From NCBI GenBank assembly GCA_029262375.1, contig JAJCZM010000007.1:62001-126000 (forward strand): 64,000 bases of DNA, written 5' to 3'. The notes beneath the pieces were generated by a model. The model made no database searches. It was not told the DNA's origin and saw nothing but the letters and a program-made list of their open reading frames with translations. Below are positions 35,414 through 45,076 of the stretch, piece after piece (the stretch's first letter is position 1; every line of letters starts with the position of its first letter). The stretch comes from Deltaproteobacteria bacterium. Its GTDB lineage: Bacteria > Desulfobacterota > Binatia > UBA1149 > SPBQ01. The translations under genes and the position numbers were made by a program.

Positions 35414-36358
35414 ATGTCGGACCTCAAAGCTTTCTACGAATACGCTCAAGCCTTCGAACTCGCCTATCTCAGCGACGACTGGTCGGTGATCCGACCGCTG
35501 CTTGCAGACGAGGCGCACCACGTAGTCACAAACGGCGGACCGCACGACTGCGACGACCAAGGAGCGGACGCGGTCGTGGCAGGTTTCCGAGAAGCGGTAC
35601 GCGTCTACGATCATCGGTTCGATCTACGCATCCCGGAAGTTCTCGAAGGACCACGCACGACCGACGACGGCATCTGGATGAAGTTCAGCCTCACCGGTGC
35701 ACGCGAGGGCCTACCCGACCTACGCGTGGAAGGAGAGCATCTCGTACGCGTCGCAGACGGCAAGATCGTCGCGATCGAAGAACGGCTGCTCAACGATGAC
35801 GGTGCACGCGCCGCGGACTATCTCAACCGACACGACGCCGAGCTGCGACCGCTCGGCAGCAACGTGAGCAGCCAGCGGTTGCCCGAGAGGCAACGTGATC
35901 TCGACAGCGCGATCATGAAGACGCTGGTTCGTCTTTACGGGGCGGCCCAGAGCGAAGTAGACGTCGAGGCCGCACTAACAACGTGTCACCCGGACTTCGT
36001 GTGCGAGACGGTATGCTTTGGAGTCGCCACGCGCGACAAGGCCGACACTCTCGCGCAATTCGGTCTCTTCTTTGACACGTTCCCCGAGTACGTCGTATCG
36101 ATCAACGCCGTGATTGCCGAAGGTGAGCACGTCGCCTGCTGGGGCAGCCAGAGCATGACGATGCGAGGGGGCGGCTTGGGAATGGCCCCGACCGGGCGCA
36201 CCGCGCGGCAACCGTTCTCGTGTGTGTTCGAGTTTCGCGACAGCCAGATCGTTCGGGAGATCTACTTCTTCGATCTCGCCGATATGTGCTCTCAGCTAGG
36301 GATCGAAGTCACCGAGGTTCAGGCGACACTCTCGCTGCTGCGCAGCGCGGCCGCCTGA
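35414..36358 (+). CDS. Tandem SnoaL/NTF2-like domain protein
   Basis: A 314-aa protein made of two NTF2-fold (SnoaL-like) halves. The first half spans about residues 1-145, with AYLSDDWSVIRPLLADEAHHVV and GREGLPDLRVEGEHLVRV-like strands. The second spans about 165-305, with LVRLYGAAQSEVDVEAALTTCHPDFVCETV, GRTARQPFSCVFEFRDSQIVREIYFFDLADM. Most family members are single-domain. They act as isomerases, cyclases or binding proteins for polycyclic ligands, so a steroid or terpenoid ligand is plausible next to the oxygenase genes. Confidence 0.8.
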   Translation: MSDLKAFYEYAQAFELAYLSDDWSVIRPLLADEAHHVVTNGGPHDCDDQGADAVVAGFREAVRVYDHRFDLRIPEVLEGPRTTDDGIWMKFSLTGAREGLPDLRVEGEHLVRVADGKIVAIEERLLNDDGARAADYLNRHDAELRPLGSNVSSQRLPERQRDLDSAIMKTLVRLYGAAQSEVDVEAALTTCHPDFVCETVCFGVATRDKADTLAQFGLFFDTFPEYVVSINAVIAEGEHVACWGSQSMTMRGGGLGMAPTGRTARQPFSCVFEFRDSQIVREIYFFDLADMCSQLGIEVTEVQATLSLLRSAAA

Positions 36359-36370
36359 AGACGTTCGCGG

Positions 36371-39300
36371 TCAGAACGGCTCGAGTACCTCGACCGCCTT
36401 GATGGCCGGTGCCTGTGTGATTCGCTCGAAGTGCAACGACAGCCCATTGCCGTCGACAACGTCTACGACGACGCTTCGTACGACGACTCGGGCGTTGGAG
36501 CCGGCCGCGAGCACTGCGTCGAAGGCCGGATACTCGAGCGCTCCCTCGACATAGATGTCGAACACACGAGCTCCGATGCCTGTGGTCCCCGTGTAGGTAT
36601 CGGCGAAGTACAGGTTCACGAGGTACTGCCCGTCCGGAAGATCGAAGTCGTAGAATAGATCGGGGTTCGGCTTCTTATCCGAGTGCTCGCACTGGAAGAC
36701 GTCCTCCGACTCTTCGTTCTCGCAGCCGAATAGTTCGACGATGCCGGTGATCACACAGGCCTCGCCCCCGCCGTTGAGATTGCACGCGCTTCCCTTCGGC
36801 GCCTGATTGTAACCGAAGTCGGCGTACCAAACCTCACCGTTACACATCGTCTTCGTCCCGGAGCACTCGTTCGACGATACGTTCGTGTTGATCCGGATCG
36901 CGTTGCCGCTGTCCCCATCGATCGCAGGAACTCCATAGCAAAGGTTTCGCGCGTCGAACGGACACGGATCGTCACCGTCGGACAGCCCATCGTTGTCGGG
37001 ATCTCCACCGACGGGAGGCATCGTCGTCGTAGTCGTCGGAGGCATCGTCGTGGTAGTCGTCGGCGGGATCGTCGTCGTCGTCGGTGGGATCGTGGTCGTG
37101 GTCGAAGGCGGCAACGTCGTGGTCGTGGGCGGTGCCAGCGTGGTCGTCGTGGTCGGCGCCAGCGTGGTCGTCGTGGTCACGACGAAGCCCGCCTCGTAGA
37201 CCTCGATCGCTTTCACGGCCGGGTTGTTCTGCGAAAGGTTCGCGAATTCGATCTGGAGGCCGTTGCCATCGTTCACGTTCGCAACGACACTGCGTACGAC
37301 CGCAGTCGTGCTGCCGCCGGCGGCCTCGACCTGATCGAAATTCTCGTACTCGAGCTCACCTTCAACCAGCAGATGCGTCAGTCGATCTCCGACCTCTTCT
37401 GATCCGTCGTAGGTGTTGGCGAACAACAGATTGACGACGTAGAAGCCGTCGGGAACATCGAAGGAATAAATCAATTCGGGCGACGGGTTCCGGTCGCTAT
37501 GTTCGCATTGGAAGAGATCTTCCGTCTCTTCGCTGTCGCAATCGAACAGTGCCGGGATTCCGGCGATCACGCAGGCCTCACCGCCGCCGTTGATATTACA
37601 GGAAGATGCTTTGAGGGCCTGGTTGTAGCCGAAGTCGGCGTGCCAGAGATCGCCGTTGCAGTCGGTCTTGTCGCCGCTGCACTCGGCCGACGACACGTTC
37701 GCGTTCACACGGATCGTTTGCCCGGTCTGAGCATCGACGGCGATCGGCCCGAAGCAACGGTTACGCGCATCGAACGGGCATGGATCAGCACCGTCGGCCA
37801 AACCGTCGTTGTCCGGATCCCCGAGCGCGACACACTGGTCGCTGGGCTCATCGCAAGCTTGCCCCCCGCAAGGATCAGAGCCTGACGCGCAAGCGCCGGC
37901 CGCGCACGTCTCGACGCCGTTGCAGAACAAGCCATCGCTGCAGTCGCCGTCCACGAAACATTCGAGGCAGACGTCGTTCGTTTCATCGCAGAGCAGCCCC
38001 GCACACGGCTGCGTTCCTGCGCTGCAAACGCCCAAGAGACACTGCTCGTCGCCGTCGCAGAAATCGCCGTCGCTACAGTCGGTCCCATCACTCATCGGCT
38101 GACCGACGCAGGCTCCCGTCTGTTCATCGCAGACACCGTCATTGCACTCATCGCCGGCACCGGTGCAATCGACGATCGTACCGGCACACTGGCCGGCTCC
38201 GTCACAGACGTCGTTCTCGGTACACGGATCGAAGTCGCTGCAAGGATCCGTATTGAACGGGTTGCTACAAACACCGGCGACACACGTGTCGGTAGTGCAG
38301 ATATCGGAGTCGTCACAGTCGACGTCGAGCAGACAATCAGCACACAGATCGCCCGACTCGTCACAGAGCTGGCCGGGACACGGGTCGGTGCCTGCCGCGC
38401 ACGCGCCCGCCACACAGGTTTCGGCGCCGTTACAGAAATTCAGATCGACGCAGTCGGAGTCTTGTAGGCAATCGGCGCAAGCATCACCGCTCTCGTCACA
38501 GAACAGGCCTGCGCAAGGATCCGAGCCGGCCGCGCATACGCCGGCAGCGCAGGTCTCCGCGCCGTTGCAGAAATCGGCGTCGCCGCAGTCAGTGCCGTCG
38601 GACTTCGCTTGGGCAATACAGGTGCCCGTCCCGCCATCGCAAACGCCGTCGTTGCACGCGTCGTCGAGGCTCGTGCAATCGGGAGCCGTACCCGCGCACT
38701 GTCCCGCACCGTCGCATGTATCCGTCGCAGTACACAGATCGCCGTCGTCGCAGGGGGCGGTGTTGAAGACGTTGCTACAGGCGCCGGTCGCACACGCATC
38801 GGTCGTGCAGACGTCAGAGTCGTCGCAATCCGCGTCGATCAAACAATCGGCGCATGCGTCGCCGCTCTCGTCACAGAGTTGACCAGGGCAAGGATCCGAG
38901 CCGGTCGCGCATACGCCGGTGGCACAGGTTTCATCGCCATTGCAGAAGTCCGCGTCGCTGCAATCGGTGCCGTCGGACTTCGCTTGGGCAATACAGGTGC
39001 CCGTCCCGCCATCGCAAACGCCGTCGTTGCACGCGTCGTCGAGCCCCGAGCAATCGGGCGCTGTGCCCGCGCACTGCCCCGCCCCGTCACAAGTATCGGT
39101 AGTGGTACACAGATCGCCGTCATCGCAGGGGGCGGTGTTGAAGGCATTGTCGCAGGCGCCGGCAGTACACGTATCGGTCGTACAGACGTCGGTGTCGTCG
39201 CAGTCGGTGTCGATCAGGCAGTCGGCGCAGACGTCGCCCGGCTCGTCGCAGAATTGACTCGGACACGGATCGCCGTCGGTAACGCACAATCCGGCGGCGC

Positions 39301-42300
39301 AAGTCTCCGCGCCGCTGCAGAAGTCACCGTCGCTACAATCCGTACCGTCGGATTTGGGCTGCGCAATGCACGCCCCCGTCCCGCCATCGCAAACGCCGTC
39401 GTTGCACGCGTCGTCAAGGCTCGTGCAATCCGCCGTCGCACCCGCGCACTGCCCCGCTCCGTCGCAGGTATCGACTGTCGTACACAGATCGCCGTCGTCA
39501 CACGGATCGGTGTTGAACGCGTTGCTACACGCTCCGGCAACGCAGGTATCCGCCGTACAAACGTCGCTGTCGTCGCAATCAGTGTCGATCAAACAGTCGC
39601 TACAGACATCGCCCGTCTCGTCGCAGAGCTGCCCCGGGCAGGGATCAGAACCGGCTGCGCAAGCGCCCGCAGCACACGTTTCGCCGCCATTACAGAAGTC
39701 GCCGTCGTCGCAATCGCCGTCAGAGAGGCAATCCGCGCAGACATCGCCCGATTCGTCACAGAATTGGCCTGGGCAAGGATCCGAGCCGGTCGCGCATGCG
39801 CCGGCGGTACAGGTTTCATCGCCGTTGCAGAAGTCCGCGTCGCTGCAATCGGTGCCGTCGGACTTCGCTTGGGCAACGCAGCCGCCCGTCCCGCCGTCGC
39901 AAACACCATCGTTGCACGCGTCGTCGAGGCTCGTGCAATCGGGAGCCGTACCCGCGCACTGTCCCGCACCGTCGCATGTATCCGTCGCAGTACACAGATC
40001 GCCGTCGTCGCACGGGGCGGCGTTGAAGGCGTTGTCGCAGGCACCGGCCACGCAGGTATCGGTGGTGCAGACGTCCGTGTCGTCGCAATCGGTGTCGATC
40101 AGGCAGTCGGCGCAGACGTCGCCCGGCTCGTCGCAAAGCTGACCGGGGCACGGATCGATACCGGCATCGCAAACGCCCGCGTTGCACGTCTCGTCCCCGT
40201 TACAGAAATCGACATCAGCGCACGACGTGCCATCCGATTTCGGCTGTGCCGTGCAGCCACCCGTCCCGCCGTCGCAAACGCCGTCGTTACATTCGTCATC
40301 GAAATCCGTGCAGTCCGGAGCAGTGCCCGCGCATTGCCCGGCTCCGTCGCAGGTATCGGTCGCAGTACACAGATCGCCGTCGTCGCAGGGGTCGGTGTTA
40401 AAGACGTTGCTACAGGCACCGGTCGCACACGTATCGGTCGTGCAGACGTCAGAGTCGTCGCAATCCGTGTCGATCAGACAGTCGGCGCAGACGCCGCCCG
40501 ATTCGTCACAGAACTGACCTTCACAGGGATCCGCGCCTGCCGCGCAGCTGCCGGCGACGCAGGTCTCACCGCCATTGCAGAACGTGGCATCGTCGCAGTC
40601 GTTGTCGGCGAGACAGTCGACACAGACGTCACCCGATTCGTCACAGAGCTGCCCAGCGCAGGGATCGCTGCCGGCGGTACAGGCGCCGGAGGTACAAATC
40701 TCGGCGCCATTGCAGAACGCCGCGTCGCCACACGAGGTTCCATCGATCTCCGGCTGCGCAACACATCCCCCCGTGCCCCCATCACAGACCCCGACGTTGC
40801 ACGCGTCGTCGAGCCCCGAGCAGTCGGGCGCAGTACCGAGGCAGGCGCCGCCACCGTTACAGACATCGGAGCCGGTACAGATGTCTCCGTCATCGCAGGG
40901 AGCCGTATTGAAAGGATTCGAGCAGATGCCGGCGCTACAAACGTCGTCGGTGCAGACATCCCCGTCGGCGCAGTCAACGTCGTTCACGCAGCCGGTGCAG
41001 ACATCACCAATTTCGTCACAGAGCTGACCTGGGCAAGGATCCGACCCGACGAAACACGAACCGGCGCTACAGGTCTCGGCTCCGTTACAAAAGACACCGT
41101 CGTCGCAGTCGATGTCGTCGAGACACTCGAGACAGACGTCCGCGACCTCGTCGCAGAACTCGCCCGGGCAGGGATCGGGGCCCAGTACGCAGGCACCCGT
41201 ATCGCAGGCCTCGTTCCCGTTGCAGAAATCTCCGTCCTCGCAGGGCGTGCCCTCGGCACGCTCCACGGTCGTGCACGCGCCACTACCAGCGACGCACACA
41301 CCAACGTTGCAGTCGTCGTCGAGCCCGGAACAATCAACCACCGGAGTCCCGGAGCAGAATCCACCGTCGTCACAGACATCCGCCGACGTGCACAAGGAAG
41401 CGTCGTCACAGGTCGTCCCCGACGGCTTCGGCACCGCCGTACAGCTTCCGTTGGATTTCTTACAGACGCCGTCGTTGCAGCCATCGTCGAGCCCCGAGCA
41501 ATCGACGGGGACGCCGCTGCAAACACCGAAGGCATCGCAAACATCTCCCGTCGTACACTCGAGATGGTCGTCGCAGGCGCCCGTATGCGGGGTGTTCGAA
41601 CACGCGCCCGCGGTGCAGGTGTCGATCGTGCAATCGTCGTCGTCGTTACAATCGCCACCCGTCACGCAGGCGGCGCACGCCATGCCGGCTTCGTCGCAAA
41701 ACGTACCGAAGCAAGGATCGTCGCCGCCAGCACAGGCGCCGGCGACGCAGACTTCGGTTCCGCTGCAGAACGACGCGTCATCGCAGTCGCCGTTGGTGAC
41801 ACACGCCTGGCTAGCAACGCTGGCCTCATCGGACCCGATATCCGAGGTGAACGTGCGTGGGTCGCCGTCTCGATCGACCAACGCGACGGTCGTAAGCGTC
41901 TCTGCGCCACCCTGCGCGCATGCATCGGTCGGATCGAGATGAAGGTCGAGGTCGGGTTCGAGTTCATCGACGAACGTCGGGTCGCAGGCGACGGACTCGC
42001 TTTCATCGACACCCGGTTGAGCCTGCCAGTCAGCCAGCGTCGTGTGCTGCTCGCCTTTCCAGAACCACGTACAGTTCGGATCGTAGACCTGATGATCGAT
42101 ATCGAGCGTATGCCCGGGCCAGTCGGCTTCTACAGCGACACAGTCACGCGCCGTTCGACCAATGAAGATGTTGTTGCGAAGCCGATAGCCTTCGTGCCCG
42201 CATTGCGTAGCGGCCCCACTCGTCCCGGTGGTGCCGATCCAGATTCCACCGCGAGAGTTCTGCGAGTAGTCGCAGTTGGACGTGTTGTTGTAGACTTCGA

Positions 42301-43771
42301 TCAAGCCGTCGGCATGGCCGCCCGGGCAGATCGCCGAGTCATGCGAGGCATGCAGGCCGAAGACATAGCCCGCCGAACTGTCGTTCTCACAACGAATGGT
42401 ATTGTCCGTGAACGTCGCCGTCTTGAGCGTTTCCCATTCGATGCCACCGGGACGACCGCGCGCCACGGTCACCGGATAGAGGTGCTCGCCCCCCCAGTCA
42501 GCCTTGTTGCGCATCACGATATCGTTGCCGACAACGTGAAAGTCATCCATCGGGCGAGCGAGGTCCGTACAGGTAGAGACCGGGCGCGAATCGCTGGGCT
42601 CGATCAGGATCGCATTCTGAAAGTCGATGAGCTCATTGTTGACGATGTCCCAACCCTGGGTGCACGAATGCGCATTCCAGCCGACGGCAGCACCCTGCGC
42701 CCACGCAAGCACGTTCGCATCCGAATGGTTGTTGAGAATCTCGACGTCGTTGAGCGCCCCCCACAGATCGGTCAGCGAGCACTTCACCTTGGCGTCGGCG
42801 AGTCCGGCGCAAATCCCCGAGTCTTGATCGCAACCGTGGCAGGAGTGCGTGTTGTTCTTCACGCGCCAGAAGTCGGCGAATCCTATTGCGCCGGTGCCTT
42901 GCCCGCCACGCAGGAAGTAGCCCGCGAACTCGGGCACGTGGTTGTGTTCGATCGCGAGCCAATCGATCGAGCCGCCGTTGGCCTGAAAATATCCGAATAC
43001 GCGATTCTGGCTATTGTGAACGCCGTCTTTGTTGATGGCTTCGAACGTGTTGTGATGCCACCAGTGATGCGTGCGTTCCGGCGCGTCGAGTACGAAAAGA
43101 CCGTTGGTATTGGCGGTGCCGGACGCCTGCCCCGAACCGCAGTTCTTGAACGTCAGGTGGGCCATTTCAAAATGATTCTTGTCCGATCGGATGCACCAGC
43201 CAGTCGACGCGGGGCCGGCATCGATCACGCATGTCTCGTCGCTGCGGTAGTCGTCGTCGTTGTCGGTGTCCCAGCAATACATTCCGAACGGTTCGTCAGG
43301 ATACTCGAAAGCACGAACCTCGTTCTGCGACGCGTCGGCCGGGCGCGTGAAAACCGTCGGCTTGCCATCTTGCGGGATGATCAACGGAAGTAGTTCGGAC
43401 GCGCAGGTGCCGCGCACACAGATGGCGTCCTCTTCGCCGACGTCCGGACCGTTGGTCACGGCCAGCGCGACGCCAACCGTTCGATAGGGATTGCCCGGCG
43501 TGCCGTCGCCGCTGAGATCGTCTCCGCCGTCGCAATCGACGTAGATTTCATCGACATCGAGGTTCGCGTCGCCATCGCAGACGTCGCAATCGCCCGCCGT
43601 GCCGAAATCGCCGTCACCGTCCATGTCGAGGTCACAGGCGCCATGATCGTGCCCCCGCGGCGACGCGGCCGCATGTGAGGGGGCCGCGACGGCTAAAACG
43701 AACCCCACCGAAAGCCCGGCCGTGACTGCTAAGAGCTTGAAATAATTAAATAATACGGCGGGTGGGATCAT
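36371..43771 (-). CDS. Giant secreted protein: beta-helix, Cys-rich repeats, two malectin domains
   Basis: A 2,466-aa exported protein. A signal peptide (MIPPAVLFNYFKLLAVTAGL to SHAAA) is followed by an Asp-rich segment and a right-handed beta-helix-like region (to about residue 640: NPYRTVGVALAV, NHFEMAHLTFKNC, IGSDE). Residues about 647-1980 are Cys-rich modules: at least nine copies of a C(N)DGVCDGGTG type and fourteen of a (Q)xCDExGDVC type, mixed in a longer super-module. Near the C terminus are two malectin-type domains, each preceded by a calcium-binding-like GDPDNDGL-DGADPCPFDAR sequence and separated by a Thr/Pro linker. It may bind surface or environmental carbohydrate. The ATG at 43771 precedes the signal peptide; an upstream extension to 43822 would lengthen the hydrophobic region. 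Confidence 0.85.
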   Translation of the reverse strand: MIPPAVLFNYFKLLAVTAGLSVGFVLAVAAPSHAAASPRGHDHGACDLDMDGDGDFGTAGDCDVCDGDANLDVDEIYVDCDGGDDLSGDGTPGNPYRTVGVALAVTNGPDVGEEDAICVRGTCASELLPLIIPQDGKPTVFTRPADASQNEVRAFEYPDEPFGMYCWDTDNDDDYRSDETCVIDAGPASTGWCIRSDKNHFEMAHLTFKNCGSGQASGTANTNGLFVLDAPERTHHWWHHNTFEAINKDGVHNSQNRVFGYFQANGGSIDWLAIEHNHVPEFAGYFLRGGQGTGAIGFADFWRVKNNTHSCHGCDQDSGICAGLADAKVKCSLTDLWGALNDVEILNNHSDANVLAWAQGAAVGWNAHSCTQGWDIVNNELIDFQNAILIEPSDSRPVSTCTDLARPMDDFHVVGNDIVMRNKADWGGEHLYPVTVARGRPGGIEWETLKTATFTDNTIRCENDSSAGYVFGLHASHDSAICPGGHADGLIEVYNNTSNCDYSQNSRGGIWIGTTGTSGAATQCGHEGYRLRNNIFIGRTARDCVAVEADWPGHTLDIDHQVYDPNCTWFWKGEQHTTLADWQAQPGVDESESVACDPTFVDELEPDLDLHLDPTDACAQGGAETLTTVALVDRDGDPRTFTSDIGSDEASVASQACVTNGDCDDASFCSGTEVCVAGACAGGDDPCFGTFCDEAGMACAACVTGGDCNDDDDCTIDTCTAGACSNTPHTGACDDHLECTTGDVCDAFGVCSGVPVDCSGLDDGCNDGVCKKSNGSCTAVPKPSGTTCDDASLCTSADVCDDGGFCSGTPVVDCSGLDDDCNVGVCVAGSGACTTVERAEGTPCEDGDFCNGNEACDTGACVLGPDPCPGEFCDEVADVCLECLDDIDCDDGVFCNGAETCSAGSCFVGSDPCPGQLCDEIGDVCTGCVNDVDCADGDVCTDDVCSAGICSNPFNTAPCDDGDICTGSDVCNGGGACLGTAPDCSGLDDACNVGVCDGGTGGCVAQPEIDGTSCGDAAFCNGAEICTSGACTAGSDPCAGQLCDESGDVCVDCLADNDCDDATFCNGGETCVAGSCAAGADPCEGQFCDESGGVCADCLIDTDCDDSDVCTTDTCATGACSNVFNTDPCDDGDLCTATDTCDGAGQCAGTAPDCTDFDDECNDGVCDGGTGGCTAQPKSDGTSCADVDFCNGDETCNAGVCDAGIDPCPGQLCDEPGDVCADCLIDTDCDDTDVCTTDTCVAGACDNAFNAAPCDDGDLCTATDTCDGAGQCAGTAPDCTSLDDACNDGVCDGGTGGCVAQAKSDGTDCSDADFCNGDETCTAGACATGSDPCPGQFCDESGDVCADCLSDGDCDDGDFCNGGETCAAGACAAGSDPCPGQLCDETGDVCSDCLIDTDCDDSDVCTADTCVAGACSNAFNTDPCDDGDLCTTVDTCDGAGQCAGATADCTSLDDACNDGVCDGGTGACIAQPKSDGTDCSDGDFCSGAETCAAGLCVTDGDPCPSQFCDEPGDVCADCLIDTDCDDTDVCTTDTCTAGACDNAFNTAPCDDGDLCTTTDTCDGAGQCAGTAPDCSGLDDACNDGVCDGGTGTCIAQAKSDGTDCSDADFCNGDETCATGVCATGSDPCPGQLCDESGDACADCLIDADCDDSDVCTTDACATGACSNVFNTAPCDDGDLCTATDTCDGAGQCAGTAPDCTSLDDACNDGVCDGGTGTCIAQAKSDGTDCGDADFCNGAETCAAGVCAAGSDPCAGLFCDESGDACADCLQDSDCVDLNFCNGAETCVAGACAAGTDPCPGQLCDESGDLCADCLLDVDCDDSDICTTDTCVAGVCSNPFNTDPCSDFDPCTENDVCDGAGQCAGTIVDCTGAGDECNDGVCDEQTGACVGQPMSDGTDCSDGDFCDGDEQCLLGVCSAGTQPCAGLLCDETNDVCLECFVDGDCSDGLFCNGVETCAAGACASGSDPCGGQACDEPSDQCVALGDPDNDGLADGADPCPFDARNRCFGPIAVDAQTGQTIRVNANVSSAECSGDKTDCNGDLWHADFGYNQALKASSCNINGGGEACVIAGIPALFDCDSEETEDLFQCEHSDRNPSPELIYSFDVPDGFYVVNLLFANTYDGSEEVGDRLTHLLVEGELEYENFDQVEAAGGSTTAVVRSVVANVNDGNGLQIEFANLSQNNPAVKAIEVYEAGFVVTTTTTLAPTTTTTLAPPTTTTLPPSTTTTIPPTTTTIPPTTTTTMPPTTTTTMPPVGGDPDNDGLSDGDDPCPFDARNLCYGVPAIDGDSGNAIRINTNVSSNECSGTKTMCNGEVWYADFGYNQAPKGSACNLNGGGEACVITGIVELFGCENEESEDVFQCEHSDKKPNPDLFYDFDLPDGQYLVNLYFADTYTGTTGIGARVFDIYVEGALEYPAFDAVLAAGSNARVVVRSVVVDVVDGNGLSLHFERITQAPAIKAVEVLEPF
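38651..38751. repeat. Copy 1 of a 101-bp exact internal duplication
   Basis: This stretch is identical by eye to 39911-40011, exactly 1,260 bases (420 codons) away inside the giant protein gene, with further near-identity outside. Confidence 0.7.
39911..40011. repeat. Copy 2 of a 101-bp exact internal duplication
   Basis: Matches 38651-38751 base for base. The identity includes wobble positions, so it reflects a recent duplication or gene conversion, not protein-level selection alone. Confidence 0.7.
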
Positions 43772-43789
43772 GAATATTCCGGTGTAACT

Positions 43790-43821
43790 CAACGAACATA
43801 TGCCATAGACCACAACGAACA
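43790..43821. promoter_or_regulatory. Direct repeat ahead of the giant protein gene
   Basis: CAACGAACA occurs at 43790-43798 and again at 43813-43821, 23 bases apart (about two helical turns), in an AT-rich patch 19-50 bases before the start codon. It may be a regulator site or part of the promoter. Confidence 0.35.
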
Positions 43822-43900
43822 AAATTGTCCACCTTTAAGCGAGAGATCAACGAGTGGCGGGCGTTCTGATGCGGGCAGTAAAGGATACGGGGCCCAGAGC

Positions 43901-43917
43901 CAAGGGGAAACCCCTTG
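43901..43917. terminator. Hairpin between the YheT-type gene and the giant gene
   Basis: CAAGGGG-AAA-CCCCTTG is a perfect 7-bp stem with a 3-nt loop, 47 bases past the YheT-type stop on the minus strand. It could separate the nine-gene run from the giant gene. No T-tract. Confidence 0.45.
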
Positions 43918-43963
43918 AGGGAGTTCTGCGCGCGATTGTACGTCGCCGGGCGCGGTTGCTCCG

Positions 43964-45037
43964 CTACTCGGCGGCCCCCTGCGACCGCAGGAACTCGGCG
44001 ACCGCACGGTCAGACCAAGACGACGACGCGCGATGCCCTTCGAAGAAGCCACAGTGGCCGCCGTAGCGTGCGAGCGCGATCAGGACACGCGGCAGCTGCT
44101 GCATCGCAGGCAGATGCCGGTAAACGTTCTTCGCCGAGCAGACGGGATCATCTTCGGCATTCAACACCAGTACAGGCGTCTCGACTCTCGGCGCAACACG
44201 CATCGGGTCGGACGCCTCTTCATACGCCTCGAGCGAATCGAACCCCGCGAGTGGGTAGAGCCGCTCGTGAAACTCGACCATGGTGCGCGCTCGCGCGCAG
44301 TCGCCAAACCCATCGACGCGCGAGAGAACCTCGTGATTTTGCTCCAAAAAGAAGCGAATCATCTTCTTGGTCATGTAGGTGTCGTAGCGCGGATGCGCGT
44401 GGCGCAGTCCATCGGGAATGTCGTAAGCAGGGCAAACCGCCACCGCGGCAACGAATCGAGACGAGCCTGATTCTTCTCCGAGGTAGCGCACCAATAGCCC
44501 CGAACCCGCCGAGATGCCGGCCGCGTAGAGAGGGGAATGCGGCCGTCGCTCCACGATCGCTTCGAGTTGTTCGTTCAAGTCCGCGACGAAGCCCATCGTA
44601 TTGATACGCGGCGCCGTCAGCGTGAGATCGGCATGACCGCGACGGTTGCACGCGACGACGACGCACCCCAAGCGACGGCGCATCTCCCCGATGAAACGAC
44701 GAAGGGAGTGGCCGCTGCCGCAGATCGTGTGCAAGACGACCAGCACCGGCGTTGCCGGGGGGGTATCGAGCCCCGCCCATTGCAGCGAAACCGTACCGCC
44801 GTCGGCCATCGTCAATCGTTCGTCGAGGTCGAAGTCCAGTAACGCGGCACGGTCGTCGTGGTACAGCGACAGTGCCGCCTGGGCGTGACCGCTACGTGCC
44901 CATACGGGGGCACGGCAACCAGCAGCCAAGGCTGGGCATGCGGCCAGCACACCGTCACTCCACGCACGGTCGTGCCCAGCGAACAGCGCGACCGGCGCGG
45001 ACGAAGAGGATGGACTGGATGGAGGTAGAGGCAACAT
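43964..45037 (-). CDS. YheT-type alpha/beta hydrolase
   Basis: A 357-aa hydrolase. Markers of the YheT/AB-hydrolase-1 class are VVLHTICGSGHSLRRFI, VACNRRGHADL, the nucleophile elbow AAGISAGSGLLVRYLGEE (GxSxG), the acid NAEDDPVCSAKNV and the catalytic His in YGGHCGFFEG. Substrates are usually lipid esters. It is the last gene of the minus-strand run beginning with DoxX. Confidence 0.88.
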   Translation of the reverse strand: MLPLPPSSPSSSSAPVALFAGHDRAWSDGVLAACPALAAGCRAPVWARSGHAQAALSLYHDDRAALLDFDLDERLTMADGGTVSLQWAGLDTPPATPVLVVLHTICGSGHSLRRFIGEMRRRLGCVVVACNRRGHADLTLTAPRINTMGFVADLNEQLEAIVERRPHSPLYAAGISAGSGLLVRYLGEESGSSRFVAAVAVCPAYDIPDGLRHAHPRYDTYMTKKMIRFFLEQNHEVLSRVDGFGDCARARTMVEFHERLYPLAGFDSLEAYEEASDPMRVAPRVETPVLVLNAEDDPVCSAKNVYRHLPAMQQLPRVLIALARYGGHCGFFEGHRASSSWSDRAVAEFLRSQGAAE

Positions 45038-45076
45038 GGTTGTGATGCAGGCACCGCTGCTGGAAGCGCCGACGGG

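Noticed and set aside
38609..43393. Very long plus-strand open frame (1,594 codons) antisense to the giant protein gene
   Set aside because: It mirrors the Cys-rich repeat coding strand; its repeated low-complexity Arg/Ala/Val composition comes from GC-rich codons read backwards, it lacks a signal peptide or domain, and the minus-strand protein has clear domains.
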